A DNA stretch of 64,000 nt from Cyanodermella asteris. Lineage: Eukaryota > Ascomycota > Lecanoromycetes > Ostropales > Stictidaceae. Positions 1 through 12,812 of the stretch are shown here, one piece after another. Location of the stretch: positions 1,100,658 through 1,164,657 of the forward strand of contig UYJD01000006.1 of NCBI GenBank assembly GCA_900618795.1, in the 5' to 3' direction. The notes beneath the pieces were generated by a model. The model worked only from the letters and a program-made list of their open reading frames with translations. It was not told the DNA's origin and did no database searches. A program made the translations under genes and the position numbers. The number at the start of each line of letters is the position of its first letter. Position 1 is the first letter of the stretch.

Positions 1-3000
1 GTTCATGTGACCAGTGCACTGGCCATTGCATCACTGTCCTGATCGTCCTACTCAGTGGGAGTTTGAAGCATGTTCTTAGCGCCTGTTGGAATTCGTGGAG
101 AGCATGCCATGGACTCCATGGAGCGAGTACAGCAACACAAGGCTGCAGCACATGCCTTACGGCCGCAGCGAGCCCTTTGTTTCATGCATGCGCCCACCCA
201 TTGCCTCCCTGGGCGGGTCGCAAAGCAGGCCACCTGGGGGCCCAGCCCCTAGCTGCCCAGCTGCCCAGAGAGATCTTGTGAACTCGCTGTTCACCTTTCG
301 TTTTTCATGACTCGGCAACCACAGTTAATATTGTACGAGCTCATGACCACTTCGGTTACAGGTACACGGGCGACAACGATATTCTCGCCAAGTCGCCAAT
401 CCTCGAAGCTACTCATCTCTTCCAAAATGGCTGACCCCAACCCTGGCAGGCACGTATAGCCGACCCTGTTCATGTACGCCATCGTACTTTTTGACAGACT
501 CGATTTAAGGAGCTGACAAGCAGCTGAGCTGCTACACGGGTGAGCACTGTAACATTGGCTGCCACCCTCGATCCTCGCAAAAATGAGACGGAGTAGTTGG
601 GCATGGTACTCTATGCCTTTCTTGGCTCGTCTTCGACAGGTCACTTCTCCAAGCCAATTCGTTGTTTCACGCGTCGTCTAAGAACACATTCACGGACAGA
701 TCGAATGCGTGCCAAGTTTTGAAAGATTGTCACAACGAGGTATAGCTTCCTCTTCCGGTGATTTTCACGGCAGAAGCCCATCTTCGTCTTGGTCAGAAAT
801 CTGATATCGCAGTGCCTCAGCAGAGCTGCTGAGTCGGCAGTGCTTCGTCTCTTGGCATGCCGTTAGGACCACTGTCAGTCCGTGTTTCATGGTGATGACT
901 GGGATCCCACCGAGACGTTCCTGGGGTAATCAGTCAAAGTGGCTGCTGGGCGGACGAGTGAAGCTCAGCAGTGACCAGCCTTCCAATTTACCGGTGCCGG
1001 CTGACGGGCCACGTGGGAGAGCCGCCATACAGTGGCATTGTCCTTCCTTTTCCAGGAACGCAGCCGGTCAGACTATTGCACCACTCCGGGTACGCTTGCG
1101 TGGCTTAGGAATTACCTTGTTCAGCTGTATGCAGGCAATCGTGCACGCCTTGGAGAGTATGGCTTTTAGCGTCTTTGTCTGGACAAAAGGACTGCCCAAT
1201 TCCAACCGTCGACAACGACGCCATTTGAGATCATTCACCGAGCACTGGCTCGCTCTTCGCCCTCTGTCCGTTGAGAGCCAAGCTGCTTGGCGCTTTTGGG
1301 CGACGCTTTAACCAGACCACGAGCCCGCCAGCACGACCACTCAACTGGACGATGCAGAAGTCTTCCACACCATGCACGCATCAGGCTCGGCGCCAAGCAC
1401 AAAAGGCAGGAATCCTCATCGCATCTCGGTGTTAGCAGCTCGCAAACATGCGCCTCGCCCGCCGCCATCTCCCATGACACGACGAAGGATTTGACAGCCA
1501 GTTGCTCCCACAACCTGCTGCGCAATCGAGCAGCACACCAGTCATTCACGGTGAGCAAGCATACCCGACACGTTGGTACTGAAGGGCGACCTGCAGCTTG
1601 ATGCAGCATATCGAGCGTGTCGAGAAGCACTTTACACTCCTGCGTCACAGAAGCGGCTCCTCGTTCCTCTAGCCATTCCCGTTCGCGATAATCCGTACCC
1701 CTCAACACTAGCAGGTGGCCTGCTTTGTCACCAAGTCGATGATAAATACTTTTGTCTGTCGGGACACATTCATTGCCCGAGACAGCCAATCGGTACGCGC
1801 ACATGGCTCTATGCACATGGTCAATTCAAGCACGCACAGGACTATACTCCTGTATCAGTGCGGCAAACATACTGCACAAGCTGGTCACCACAGGTAGGCA
1901 CTCCGTCCAGTCGGCAATCGCAAAAATCTACAGTATGCCAGATACTGGCTGTTCGAGTCCCAGGCGGGTGGGGTGCCCGGGGCGCAGCATCGCTGAAAGT
2001 CTGATATTTCTGTACGTGCGCGCAGCTGCGTTCTGGTACGATACGTGCTGACGTTGTAATGCTGGTAATCGCATCATTACTGTTCCAGAGCAACACAGGA
2101 TGATCGCTCTCTCTGCTTCCGCTGTGCAACGTTTGGCGCTATATTGGAAAAGACAAAGACCGCGAGTCGAAAACTCCCTGGGGTCCCGACAGCTCGGGCA
2201 AGGTGATGTCGCCTCTGTTGGAACCTGGAAGTCCGAATGCCGCGTGCGTTGCTGACGCTCTGGGCGATCGTGCTCTCCGGAAATACCTCTCGACACTCAT
2301 AATTCTGGTGCCGAATTCTTATTGGTGCTTCTGCGAGGCAGGCGTCACATATTGCACTGCGCAGCCGCGCCAGCCCAGTTTGGCCGACACTAAAGCTGGA
2401 CTCGGCAAGAACACGTCGTGCTAGTGCCAGGATTGCAAGCAAGCAGGATCACAATTCTGTCTTCCAGGCCGATGCTACGCTACGCGACCGTGTCGTCGTC
2501 TCTGTCGCATAAAGTACAGGATTTTCACACGGCATTAAGCGCTGGCGGCTGAAGTCAATGGGCACCAGCCAATGAGTGTCCTTGCATCAAGAAAGCCATG
2601 ACAAATTGCAGTGCAAAGCAAGCTTTGCTCGCCATGTCCTATGGCTCGCCGCGGCTGCTTCGTCAACCAAAGGCTCAAGGCGGGACGACAGAAGTCGTTG
2701 CGCAGGTACTTTACTGCCTCCTTCGATTACTACTGCTGCAAGTACCGCTACAGGTGCATGATTGGTACCTTAGTGGTAAAGGTACGCCTTCAGCCACTGG
2801 GAGTAGTAGTCGTATGGGTCCATTCGCTTTGTGTTGCTTGAATCGGTTCATCAGAGACTCAGAGCCAGTCGTCCAAGGAAAGCTCGAGCTGCGCTAATTG
2901 AAAGCCACTCGTTACGACTTCACGGAGCGACCAACAACACAGCCTCTACCAACAGCCGTCTGTTACGAAATAGTCGCCATCAAGCGTCAAGCGCGCAGGC

Positions 3001-6000
3001 GACACGTCCGTATCAAAGATCCGAAGCAGGGAAACATCGAGCCTCGCGAGCAGTGTCGATCAGTACGCTTTGAGCATGGTCGAGCGGTTGACTTTTGAAG
3101 ACGTTCAAGTACTACCTGACAGCCTGACTTCAAATCGAGCGTCGGGCGCTAGGCTTCTTCGTACGAGGAAACCAACCAATGGGCTTAAAAGGAGAGATGT
3201 TAAACGCCAGCTCATGATCTATAGACATAGGCTGCATGGACGGTGACCGATGTCCAGCCCTAGAGGGCATGCCATGCTCAAAGCGTCATGGCTTCAAACG
3301 CCAATATGCAAGATGTCCTGGCGGTGCAGTCGCTTGCATCTCAGATGCGTTCTGGAGTTGAGACGATGATACGTCTCGCCATGAGAGCTGACTCTGTCTC
3401 CGACGTGGAAAAGTATCACTTGCGCGTAGGCGACCACATGGCCGGATGGCCAGCTCAGGCGGCGGCAAATCCTCCACAAAGGCCTTCCCCTGGGCCTCCT
3501 GAGCTTCGCCAAGATCTTGCCTTCAGCCTGTAGCCTTGCAGGCATAAGGCTCCGCGAGAAGGGATTTGTTCAAGAATTGGCTAAGCGAAGCCACCGTGCC
3601 AGCATTAGTCCATGAGGTCGCTGTATAGTGAGCGACCGAGGCCCGCCTGAAGGCTAGCTATTGCAACCAGAAAAGCGGTGCCATCCATAGAGCTTGCCGA
3701 TTCCGAGATACACCGGCATGTCGAACATTGGCAGTTCAGCCGCTGCCGCAGTCTGCAACCTTACACCCTCCAAGGCATCATATCCTCCATATCCTTGTCG
3801 AAATGATAACCGTACATGAGAATATACTTCTAAAAGTCGGCACGATTGTAACATTAACGAACGACATCGAGACAATTCGACTGACTCGAGGGCCCATTCG
3901 ACATCGGAAACGCCGCCATTAGATTGCTATCATGGTCAGCAGACTGCTGGCAAACCAACGGCACCAGGACAAGCAGGTCGATCGGGCCACCATCAGCTGT
4001 TACCATTAACCACATCAACTTTAAAGACGGCGAGGGGGCGCAGGCAGGTGCATGCGCGCGCCTCGCTGACCAGCTCAGCAACCACTAGGGGACCTTTCTA
4101 TTTCAGCCCTGTGAGACCGCGAGTGAGAGCGCCAGCAATAATATTGCTCGCGTGCGCGGGTGATGACAGTTTCAGCGCGTTGCATCTCTCTCGTGCCCGT
4201 GCAGCTTAAAGTGTTCTCACTCGAGGCCGAAATAATGAACCGCTTCTTACTATCAGCTGAGGGGACGGCGCCGCGTCGAGGTGCTAGCATCGATATCCGG
4301 CTGTTTAGGTATTAGGGCGTTGGAGACGCCAAAATGTCCATGTTTCTGCGTGCTCGCAAAGCTCCGCACGAAAACATGTACCGCGATGCCTTCGCACGTC
4401 AAGGCAACGTCAAGGCATTGCGTGGCATGAGGCAGAGCAGAACACCGAACTACGTTGGCCACGAATGATGGTTGCTGCAGCTGGCCAGCTATGTGAATTC
4501 GATGGCAATGATTCGACAGGGTCGTCCGAAACGTCACACTCGGGCTTGAGGCCTTTTTCTCCCCGCCAGCCTCGATGACGATGACTCGTGAATATTGAGA
4601 CCGATTACGAGCAGACTAGCAGTGCTGAGCAGACATACTTCACACAATGCTAGTGGAGTACTGGACCAAGTCTGGTAACGTTCAACGGTACAGACATGAT
4701 GCCGGGGTTCGCTCTTTTCGCCCGATGACTCCGAGAAGAAAGTGTATGGGACCAGATTTGTACGGATTTACGACGGCTTTCTCGGACTTTGTCATCCTCA
4801 AACTCCATCCAGATCACACCGGTTTCACGGCCGTGTGAGGTTCTTGGAGCGTGTATAGGACATCAGTACATCAGAGGATGACCGATGATGCACTGTGAGT
4901 CTTGCTAAATTCTACATCGGCGACGACGATAGCGATGATGGCTGTGAATACAAACAACAGCCTGATCTGCCTTGATCGCCGGTGTCTCAAGTCACTCCCG
5001 CAATGCCCGTCTTGGCGCTCACGACAGAGATTTAGGGAGTCGGCCGTTTGCAGGTCAGCACTCTACCACACCTTCGGGCACAAGCTGCAGCCCGCATCTT
5101 CAGACTCAACTTGGCTGTAGCACGATCCAGCCCAGACACACAAGACAATTGCAGGTACATGATTGATTCTGTAAGATGTCGGTTGATCCGTCGCTGCGAA
5201 ATGCCGCTTTTCATTGCCAATATCGCAGCGTGGCAGCGTTCTCCAGATGAAACGGTTGGGTAGCATCTCAGTGCTGTCTTGAAGCCGCGTGGCGGCTCTG
5301 CTAAATTCATTGCAGGCTGTGCAATTTCGCCTCGAGCGTCACAGGTTTGATTTGAACTGGATCCATACCAGTGTCGAAGCCGTCGAAACCCGCAGGTCCC
5401 AGTTTCTACACACTCAGTAAAAGCAGCACAACCATGTGAGTCACAATTGCGGACACAATGCTAGAGATTGCTTGCTTCAAGGCCTGCCAACATGTTACAG
5501 CGAACCACGAAACAGTACGATTTCGTGTTGACCGTGTATTGCAGCGCACATCGTGTTCGTCGACTTTTTCGATTGCCGGTCATGTATGTCACGAACAGTT
5601 GTTACTCGAACCATGATGGGGCTCATTACAAATTGACTCTGATGTTGGTGCCGAATACGCGGCCACAACGGGCAACATCCCGGAGTTCCCATGCACATCG
5701 TGTGCCGAGCAGCGTAGACGTGCTGACCACGCATGCTTACAGTACCGACGCTACTCGCCTGCCACTCAGTGGTCCATTGCCCAATACTGCAGCTCACTAA
5801 TGCTAGCACTGTTGCGCGATGGTGCATTGCGGCAGCAGGCTGCAGCTAGTAGGCTACCTGCAAGTTCCGGTAGCGGCACGGTTGATTGTGAGCCGAGTGG
5901 GTCAGCTGCGCATCGAGTAAACACCACTTACCGAGCAAGCCTCGCTGGGTGCTCAGTATACTTCGATCCTGCCGAAGAGAAAGAGCTTGGAGTTACAGGT

Positions 6001-9000
6001 CGGCGTATTTTACTAGCTCTGCTCAGCTATGGAAGATGTGATTTGCTCGAGAAGCTGTATTGGCATCGTCGAAATAATCTCGGCCAGAAGACACCATTCT
6101 GTGCCCCCAGCTGAGGTACTTACACGAGGTCTCGTATGCTGCCACAGTTACACCAGAAACGATATTTGTGAATTGACCCTGGGCCCCAGACGCGTGATCC
6201 GGCGGGCTCCGAAGGATGTCTGTCAGACACGTGCTTGCTGAAGAAGTATCAGCTGAGGCAGCTGACTCAGGAATCCTGGCGGGAAAGAACCCTCAGTAAG
6301 AGGAGAGGCTTACGACAAAGAGAGCGTCAGTTTGGTAGAGACGGCACGTTGAGTGGTACCCGCCGAAGGGCTCCTCGAATCCCAGATTCGTGCAAGGTGC
6401 TGAGGGCAATAAACCTGCGCCTGGCGCGCGTACTTGCGATCAAGAGCTAGATGAAGCTTACGTTCGGATATTGGAGATGCAAGACTGCTTCACCGCGAGC
6501 TCATGCCGTCTGCCCAGATGTGACCAAGTGCACAAATTCCAAGCAGACTCAAAAGCGGCCCTGGCGCGCCAATACGAGCCAGGCTATTTCTCGTATGGCA
6601 AACAAGCAGCTACACTGGGAGATGGCAATGGGTCCAGGTTATTCGAAAAATGGCCACCGAGCAGTTCTCCCCGCGCAATTCAGGTGTCCTCTCGCACCGT
6701 GGGGAGCTCTATTGGCAGCCTGGTGAACAGTCGCAACCCACCTCACTCGGGCACAAGGCACCCTGGACTCTTCACTACGGGCGCTGTCGAATGCATGCTT
6801 GCCTATTCCGCAGCTTCGGGCGAGGTTCTCGCAGCACGAACAGCATCCGCGCGTAGCCTTTCGGTCTGCAAGTTGGACGTCGACGGCTGCAGATCAGATT
6901 GCGCCCCTGCAGCTGGGCCTACAATTTCGTCAGTCGGCATGATTATCTTCCCAGCGAAACGCACAAGGGACAGCGAAGATAGTTGGCTGTTGGCTGGAGT
7001 CGTCGGTCCTGAGCAGCCGCGGATAGCTCCACTGGTACTTCCGCTCTGCTGTCCTGTCCCGGGTACCTGGGTCGCAAGGCGGGTGGGCTGAAGTCGTGGC
7101 GCACGTACAAGTAAGAACACCGCTGAACGTCCGTGTTCAACGACTTATGGAACGACTCGCGTTAGCACCTATTGAAGTACGCGAGCATCAATTTCCATAG
7201 GTAATAACAGTACTATCGCTTGAATGAGAGGTACATGTACTACCTTGGAGCAAGTAGAAGCTAAAGCACCGACGCCACGACTTTTGCCTACCCGCTTTGG
7301 TCGCGAAATGGAGGGAAGCAACGAGTGCTTACAGTACGGGGCCGCCTGGGTGTTGCAACTTGCTGGTATTCCCCAAATGGAAGATTTTTACCTTCTGTTG
7401 TTTCGTCACGGGCTGCAGTAGTGCACACCAACAGAAAGTCCAACTCAACGCTGGCGTCTCTGGACAGGCAAGCTAGACGGGTGGACTCGGATATGGACAA
7501 CGGACATCAGTCAAAGCGGATCAAGCTCGGGGCACGAGGCTTGAGATTGGAGGTGCATTACAGGCCGAAAATGCGAGCAGGTTGAAGCCTAGATGATGCT
7601 TGTGATGAGCTTGTGATTAGACCAGGGAGCTTTGGGCCATGCAGCGTAGCTAGCTTGAGCTACAGTGGTTGGCTACCCCGAGCCCATGGCCCTGAAGTGG
7701 GAGCTGAGCCGGCCCAGCATTAGGCGTGAGCAGTGAGCACGGCCGAACCGGATCCCTGGGTACGCCAGTCAGCTCGGTCAATGACAAGACGCCGAGCTGT
7801 GACGATGAAGCACTTGAGCAGACATGCAGGAACTAGTCTCCTTGATACAGACAAACGGCTAGAACCAGACAGCAAGAGACACAAAACACAGAATACAGAA
7901 TACAGAGACGCAGGGTGAGGACGGCCGTCACTGGCGCCGACGGAGCGAGCATCCTTCGGCCCAGTAGCATGACGGTGGGCTTGATTAGATTTGGATTGGA
8001 ATGGAGTAGTAGAGTGGAGATGGACGAAGCTGCATCATGTGTGCGTTGCTTCGAAGAAGGTGTGGAAAGAAAGTCGGTGAAGAATCGCTCCCCACCGCCT
8101 GCTGCCGCTGCAAAGTTGCCCTGGCAGCCCACAAACTGGCCCTGTCGACGCGGTGAAAACAACCACCACACCCTGTTCTCCACGCCCACCCTCGTCCGTG
8201 CTTGCTGGCAGCACCACTCCACCGACCCGCTCCTGTCGCCGTAGGGCTGGTAAAACAAACGCTCCGTATTCACTGCATACAACGCATACCGCGAAGAGCA
8301 CTAGGTACACAGCCTGCACGCGCTGAACGGGTCATGCAGAGCTCTATCGGCGACATTCACTACTAGGTAGCTACTGGCCAACCACCAGCTTCAGCAGCCA
8401 TCCTCGCGTGGACACTGTACCTTTTCCGGCAGTATCAGACTTGGCTCTGATGGGCTGCAGGGCTATGACCGCGCCGATATCGACACGAAGGTGCCCACAT
8501 CTCTTCACCGTCATTCATTGGCTGTATTGTGGCCATCTTCTTACTCAATCCAGATAATCGGTTCGGAGTTGAAGCACAGCCTGCTCATTCAAGGCCGGTA
8601 GATGGCCACTAACCCCTCTTCCAGCCATGATACCCGAAGGAAGAGTCATCTGCGCGTCAAACCATTGCTCGTGAACACGACCAAGCGAGAACGACAAGAC
8701 ATCGAAGTGGGCGCAGCAAAATCAGGTCCTATGCCACCATTCTCAACCTTGTTCAAAAGCATCCCCGAAGCAGATACCATTTCCCCAGCCGTGGCCTGCT
8801 GTTCTTCGCCTAAATCACGCATACTTCTTCAAAAAGCGGCGCATCCAAGTCGAAGGGCTCGGTTGCGAGCCGTTTCGATCGTTTGAAAAGCGTACCGCGC
8901 CGTTGTTCTGATCGTGTTTCCGGTTCATGACTTTGCCGCTAGCATTTCGCTATCCCAGTCACTGACCTGGTCGCAAGGTCGTCAGCTCGAACGCTTGATT

Positions 9001-10007
9001 GGCAAGCATCCCACTCCTGAAATCCTTCACGTCAACCGTTGATTCAGATTTACCGTCTCGATCCCAAATGATGGCCGCCTAAATCAGCGTTACACCATCC
9101 AGAAGGTTGTTTGATTTCTAAGCACTCGCTGTCATGTTCCCCCGGCCGTGTGTCTCCGTTCACTCAGCAGTCTCAACTCGAGTCTCATTAGTCACCAAGC
9201 CCTCCGTCGGTCGAAAGACCTCACATGCTAACCACCCTCAGCTACCCAAGAGGTATCTGCCAACCTTCCACCTAGCTGAATCGGGTAGGCTATCAAATGT
9301 CCGCATCCCTGGGCCTCTAGCCCATCTCTGTCCCGGTCGACTGCTACCACATCCACGGAAAGTATTATACGTGTCGTGTAACTATTACTCAACATCACGG
9401 TCTCTGATTCCTAATCCCGTTTCGCCCCCGCGTGCCGGCGTCTTGTCATTTTTCAAAGCTACGGTTGTTGTTGCCAATGATCTTGTCCCGTTCGTACGTG
9501 CGATTGGCGATCATACTTTCATCACGGCCGTATATCCTTGTGATACAACGCCGAGAAGCTGAAGCCGGTGGAAACTGCGAAACACTTGCTGTTATTAGCA
9601 GCAGCAACTCTCATACCCAGTAACTCGCCCTCCATATTGTGCTTGGCGCTTTCCCTGGCAAGCGTGGCTGGTAGCTGCAAAGTGCACTTTCCCTTCTCTG
9701 TAACGACCGATTATCTTACGGAGAGTGTCCCAGCCCGTATCTTCGGCCTAGCTCATGGTCTCCAATTCCCGGCAGTCTGGGTCCACCATTCGACCTCCAC
9801 AGAAGCTTTTCTGCATCTGCACCTGTCTTCAAGTTGCCAAACGACACGCCTCCCCAGGCCGTCATGGGGTCCCCAATCAGGCCCGCATTATTGGGTCCAT
9901 GCGACCAGTATTACATGCTCCTTTCGGTCTCTCTCGTTCTTGGTCAAACAAAGAACGTTCAAGATGTCCTTTGTTATCTTTTTCATCGTCCAATCAAAAG
10001 TGGTTTG
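1..10007. other. Long gene-poor stretch, no gene recognised
   Basis: About 10 kb in which I cannot support any gene. The open frames are short, overlap on both strands, lack recognisable domains, and do not join through plausible GT-AG introns into a family I know. The longest are 1235-1816 on the minus strand (193 codons) and 6390-7091 on the plus strand (233 codons); both are rich in Cys, Arg and Ser, as chance translations often are. The base composition looks balanced rather than AT-rich, so it does not resemble strongly RIP-mutated repeat DNA. I saw no reverse transcriptase, integrase or transposase motif and no obvious terminal repeats by eye. The last part (about 9000-10007) lies downstream of the minus-strand CWF19 gene and may include its 3' untranslated region. 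Confidence 0.6.
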
Positions 10008-12341
10008 TCATACAGCTTCGCCGCCCTCGACGAGCATCCGCGTCCAATCGAACTCCCTCCAAACCTTTCTAAACTTCTCGACTCTCGCGCTTGTCTCTGG
10101 CCCTCGCTCCCAGCGCCCTTGCCTCCTCCACATCTCCGGCTGGACCTGGAGCATGCCTCCAAGAACTTCCCGCGCGAACAAGTCCCCTCGAGGCCACCTT
10201 CGTTCGTCTTCCACCACGTGCCCCATGCCGCCGTCGATCTCGGTCCAGACGTGAAAGTACGGCACCTCCTTGGATAAGCTTGCCCTGAAGCCGCGCTTCC
10301 CCTTGTTCGTGGTGACGATCAGCTTGCGATGTTGCGTCCACTCGTCGTCCGCCGATAGGATGGCTTCGCGGAAGAAGGCTGGCGCGTCGTCAGCCAGGCC
10401 CAGTGGTACGGCGACGGCGACGAGCGCTGCGTGTCGTTGCTTCTGTGGATGTGCCGCGTTCTCGTAGAAGAGGACGCCTAGGCTGCGGGCGTGGAACATC
10501 CTGACGAGCGACTTTTGGAAGTTGCGCAGCTCCTCCCACTCGTCGTCGTCGCAGTGTAGCAAGTTCCTGTGGTGGGTTATCGGGACGATGACCGCACATC
10601 CGTAAGGCGAGATCTCTGGGCTCGTCGCCAGCGTCAGGTAACTTCGATGCCCCATCGAGACTGTCGGCGCCGTGGGCAGGGGATCAGCTGGCCGATCCTC
10701 ATGATGGCACAGCGGGCAAGAAGCCAGGACGGATTCATTCAGCCTGTGATTCACGATGGCCGTATTTCGCAACGCGGCATCGGACTTGTGCACGCGCTGG
10801 GCCAGCTTGGTGGCGTTCTCGTCCATGTAGTCGAGATCGTTGTCAAATTTCGTGTCCTTTGCGATGCGCTCGGCGAGGCGAGTGCCCTCATTGCCGAAAA
10901 GACCTTTTGTGCGGCGCTCTTCTCGTACCATGTCGTCGAGGCTCATATCTGAGTTCTCAACAACGTTGCCGCGTTCACGGCCGCGACGGTTCGTGACTTG
11001 TTTGACTTCAGTGCCTCGTCCGCCGGCCAGCATGCGGTTGTCCATTGTACTGAGAACGACAGTGCCGTCTGAAGTTCCTGGTTGCCTCGCGCGTGACGCT
11101 TCTTCATACTCTTGCTCCAACGCCGCAGCCTCAGGGAGACCTTTCATCTTCGCCTTCATCATCCTGGCCCTCAGCCGATTCAGCGCCGTCGAATCCATGG
11201 CAACGCTGCTTGTCGGCTGCTCTCGCTCGTCCATCGTCTCGATGCGTGGCGTCCGATCTTCAGCTCCGACTTGCGCGCCTTCCTGGTCTCCAACAACGCC
11301 ACCGTAGCTCCTGGTACCACTCTGCCCGTCAGCCCTTACTTCAGCTCGATCGCGAGTCCTGGCCTCCAGCTTTCGCTGCTGAAATAGCTCGCCACTCGGC
11401 TTGATTTTGCCGACGTAGCCGTCGCCATATCGTTCCCGGCGGTCCAGTTCGAGCTCCTCTTCTCGCGCGTCGTCGAAGAGTCTGAGGTCGCCATACTGTT
11501 TCGTGGCTACTTCTTCGAGTTTGAGTCCGGACTCCTCGGCTTGTCTGTAGACGCCTTTCAGCCGTGTCATACGCCACCGCGAACCACTGTCTCCGAATTC
11601 GTAATCCACCGAATGGCCTCCAGTGTGATGGGTATCGACCTCGTTGCTTGTGTCGTCGGGCGACTCTCCTGCCTCTTCTTGTAGATGATGCTTGTGAAGC
11701 TCTGCTGCATGAAGTTTCGCATCGAGTTCCGCATGAGGAGAGCGCGTGCCAGGCTGTACGATGGGCTGAGGAGCTGAAGATGCGGGTTTGTGCTTGTACT
11801 CGACATCAAGTGCCGAAGGCGCCTCCATCCATGCGTCACGCTTCAATGGCTGAGGTGGGCTTTCTGTAGGCGTCTTGTCCTCGAGCCCATTCTTCGCATC
11901 CTCGCCGTTCTGTGGACTTCGTTCACGCTCACGGCCCTCTTCACGATCGCGTCTTTGCCGCGTCGAGCCATCTCCTTCCTCGGCCTCCCGCTCATGCCTG
12001 TGCCTGTGTCGATGTCTTCGCTCCCTATCCTCTTCATCTGCATCGCGCGACCGCCGCCTCCTCTTGACCCGATGCCCGTCCTCATCCCTCTCCTCCTCGT
12101 CCCGGTGGTGTCTTGACGATCTATGCGACCTATGACTGTCCTCCCCGTCCCGGAGGCCGTCTCGGTCATGCCGCGACGATCTATGCGACCTGTCATGCCT
12201 GTCGTGCTTCTCATGTCTCCGGTGGTGGTGTCGTGAGCTTCCGTGCCTTCGCTCATCGCGCGCCGTCTCGTCTTGGTGCGCGTCCTTGTCGGCGGCGAGC
12301 TGGCGCTCAAAGTCGTCTAGGTTGTCCTTCCAATCCGCCAT
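10008..12341 (-). CDS. CWF19: CWF19-like pre-mRNA splicing factor
   Basis: Single-exon gene of 777 residues. CWF19 (human CWF19L2, yeast Drn1) associates with late spliceosomes and helps intron lariat turnover in the nucleus. The N-terminal third (about residues 1-160) is highly charged, with many HR, RHH, DRE and RS dipeptides, as in this family. A middle conserved block around residues 270-330 contains KQYGDLRLFDD and ERYGDGYVGKIKPSGELF. The C-terminal 260 residues carry the two CwfJ domains: LNESVLASCPLCHHED begins the first, a HIT-like fold with the Cys pair, and PYFHVWTEIDGGMGHVVED belongs to the second. The length fits fungal CWF19L2-type proteins. The start is the only ATG ahead of the charged region. 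It is divergent from GPN1, 471 bases away. Identity is secure from the C-terminal domains. Confidence 0.93.
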   Translation of the reverse strand: MADWKDNLDDFERQLAADKDAHQDETARDERRHGSSRHHHRRHEKHDRHDRSHRSSRHDRDGLRDGEDSHRSHRSSRHHRDEEERDEDGHRVKRRRRSRDADEEDRERRHRHRHRHEREAEEGDGSTRQRRDREEGRERERSPQNGEDAKNGLEDKTPTESPPQPLKRDAWMEAPSALDVEYKHKPASSAPQPIVQPGTRSPHAELDAKLHAAELHKHHLQEEAGESPDDTSNEVDTHHTGGHSVDYEFGDSGSRWRMTRLKGVYRQAEESGLKLEEVATKQYGDLRLFDDAREEELELDRRERYGDGYVGKIKPSGELFQQRKLEARTRDRAEVRADGQSGTRSYGGVVGDQEGAQVGAEDRTPRIETMDEREQPTSSVAMDSTALNRLRARMMKAKMKGLPEAAALEQEYEEASRARQPGTSDGTVVLSTMDNRMLAGGRGTEVKQVTNRRGRERGNVVENSDMSLDDMVREERRTKGLFGNEGTRLAERIAKDTKFDNDLDYMDENATKLAQRVHKSDAALRNTAIVNHRLNESVLASCPLCHHEDRPADPLPTAPTVSMGHRSYLTLATSPEISPYGCAVIVPITHHRNLLHCDDDEWEELRNFQKSLVRMFHARSLGVLFYENAAHPQKQRHAALVAVAVPLGLADDAPAFFREAILSADDEWTQHRKLIVTTNKGKRGFRASLSKEVPYFHVWTEIDGGMGHVVEDERRWPRGDLFAREVLGGMLQVQPEMWRRQGRWERGPETSARVEKFRKVWREFDWTRMLVEGGEAV

Positions 12342-12812
12342 GCTTGCTAGGCAGAGGAGACGCCGCCGTCGGCTGAACAGGAGACTCGTCTACTCGCGAA
12401 TTGGGGGAGGGGGGGGGGGGGCTCTGAACATTGGGGAGTCGTTATTATGGTTGTTCGCGCAGCCGCCTGCGACGCCCTGCGGTGGAGCTTCGACGTCAGT
12501 TGTGGTCCGTGGTTCGATAAAAAAAAAAGTTGAGGCGCGATGGAGCTTGCGGAGCCGCCCCGCTTGCGAATGCACGATATTCACAGTAGCTAGGATTCAA
12601 TTTCATATCAGATTCTGCGAACTTGTTAGCTGCACGGGTGACTGATTTGAAGCTCCATCAAGTCTGTTGCTACATATCCATCCAATGTCACTCCTACGAC
12701 AGTGCTAAACTCGACATACTTCCTTTGCGCAAGCCGATCTAGTCCTTGAGATCGACCCAGACCTTGCTCTCCGCCCTTTTCTGCATCTCTGTGTTCATTT
12801 TTTGCCCGCGCC
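12342..12812. promoter_or_regulatory. Shared upstream region of CWF19 and GPN1
   Basis: This 471-base stretch separates two divergent start codons, so it must hold both 5' untranslated regions and promoters. It contains a G-run at 12403-12421, an A-run near 12520-12530 and pyrimidine-rich sequence just before the GPN1 ATG. I see no clear TATA box. That it is a two-way promoter is inferred from gene orientation. Confidence 0.5.
12403..12421 (+). repeat. Homopurine G-run
   Basis: Five G, one A, then thirteen G in a row on the plus strand, about 60 bases upstream of the CWF19 start codon (C-rich in CWF19's sense). The tract could form a quadruplex and will be prone to length variation and sequencing error. 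Confidence 0.8.

Noticed and set aside
1235-1816. 193-codon open frame on the minus strand
   Set aside because: Rich in Cys, Trp and Arg with no domain, no conserved-looking block and overlapping frames on the other strand; composition is what chance gives.
1940-1975. B-box-like gttcgagtccc
   Set aside because: No A box or acceptor stem upstream, so not a tRNA gene.
6390-7091. 233-codon open frame on the plus strand
   Set aside because: No recognisable motif, no intron signals, and a competing frame of similar length on the opposite strand.
1-10007. Heavily RIP-mutated repeat island
   Set aside because: The stretch is not AT-rich and TpA is not obviously dominant by eye; a calculated RIP index would be needed to reopen this.
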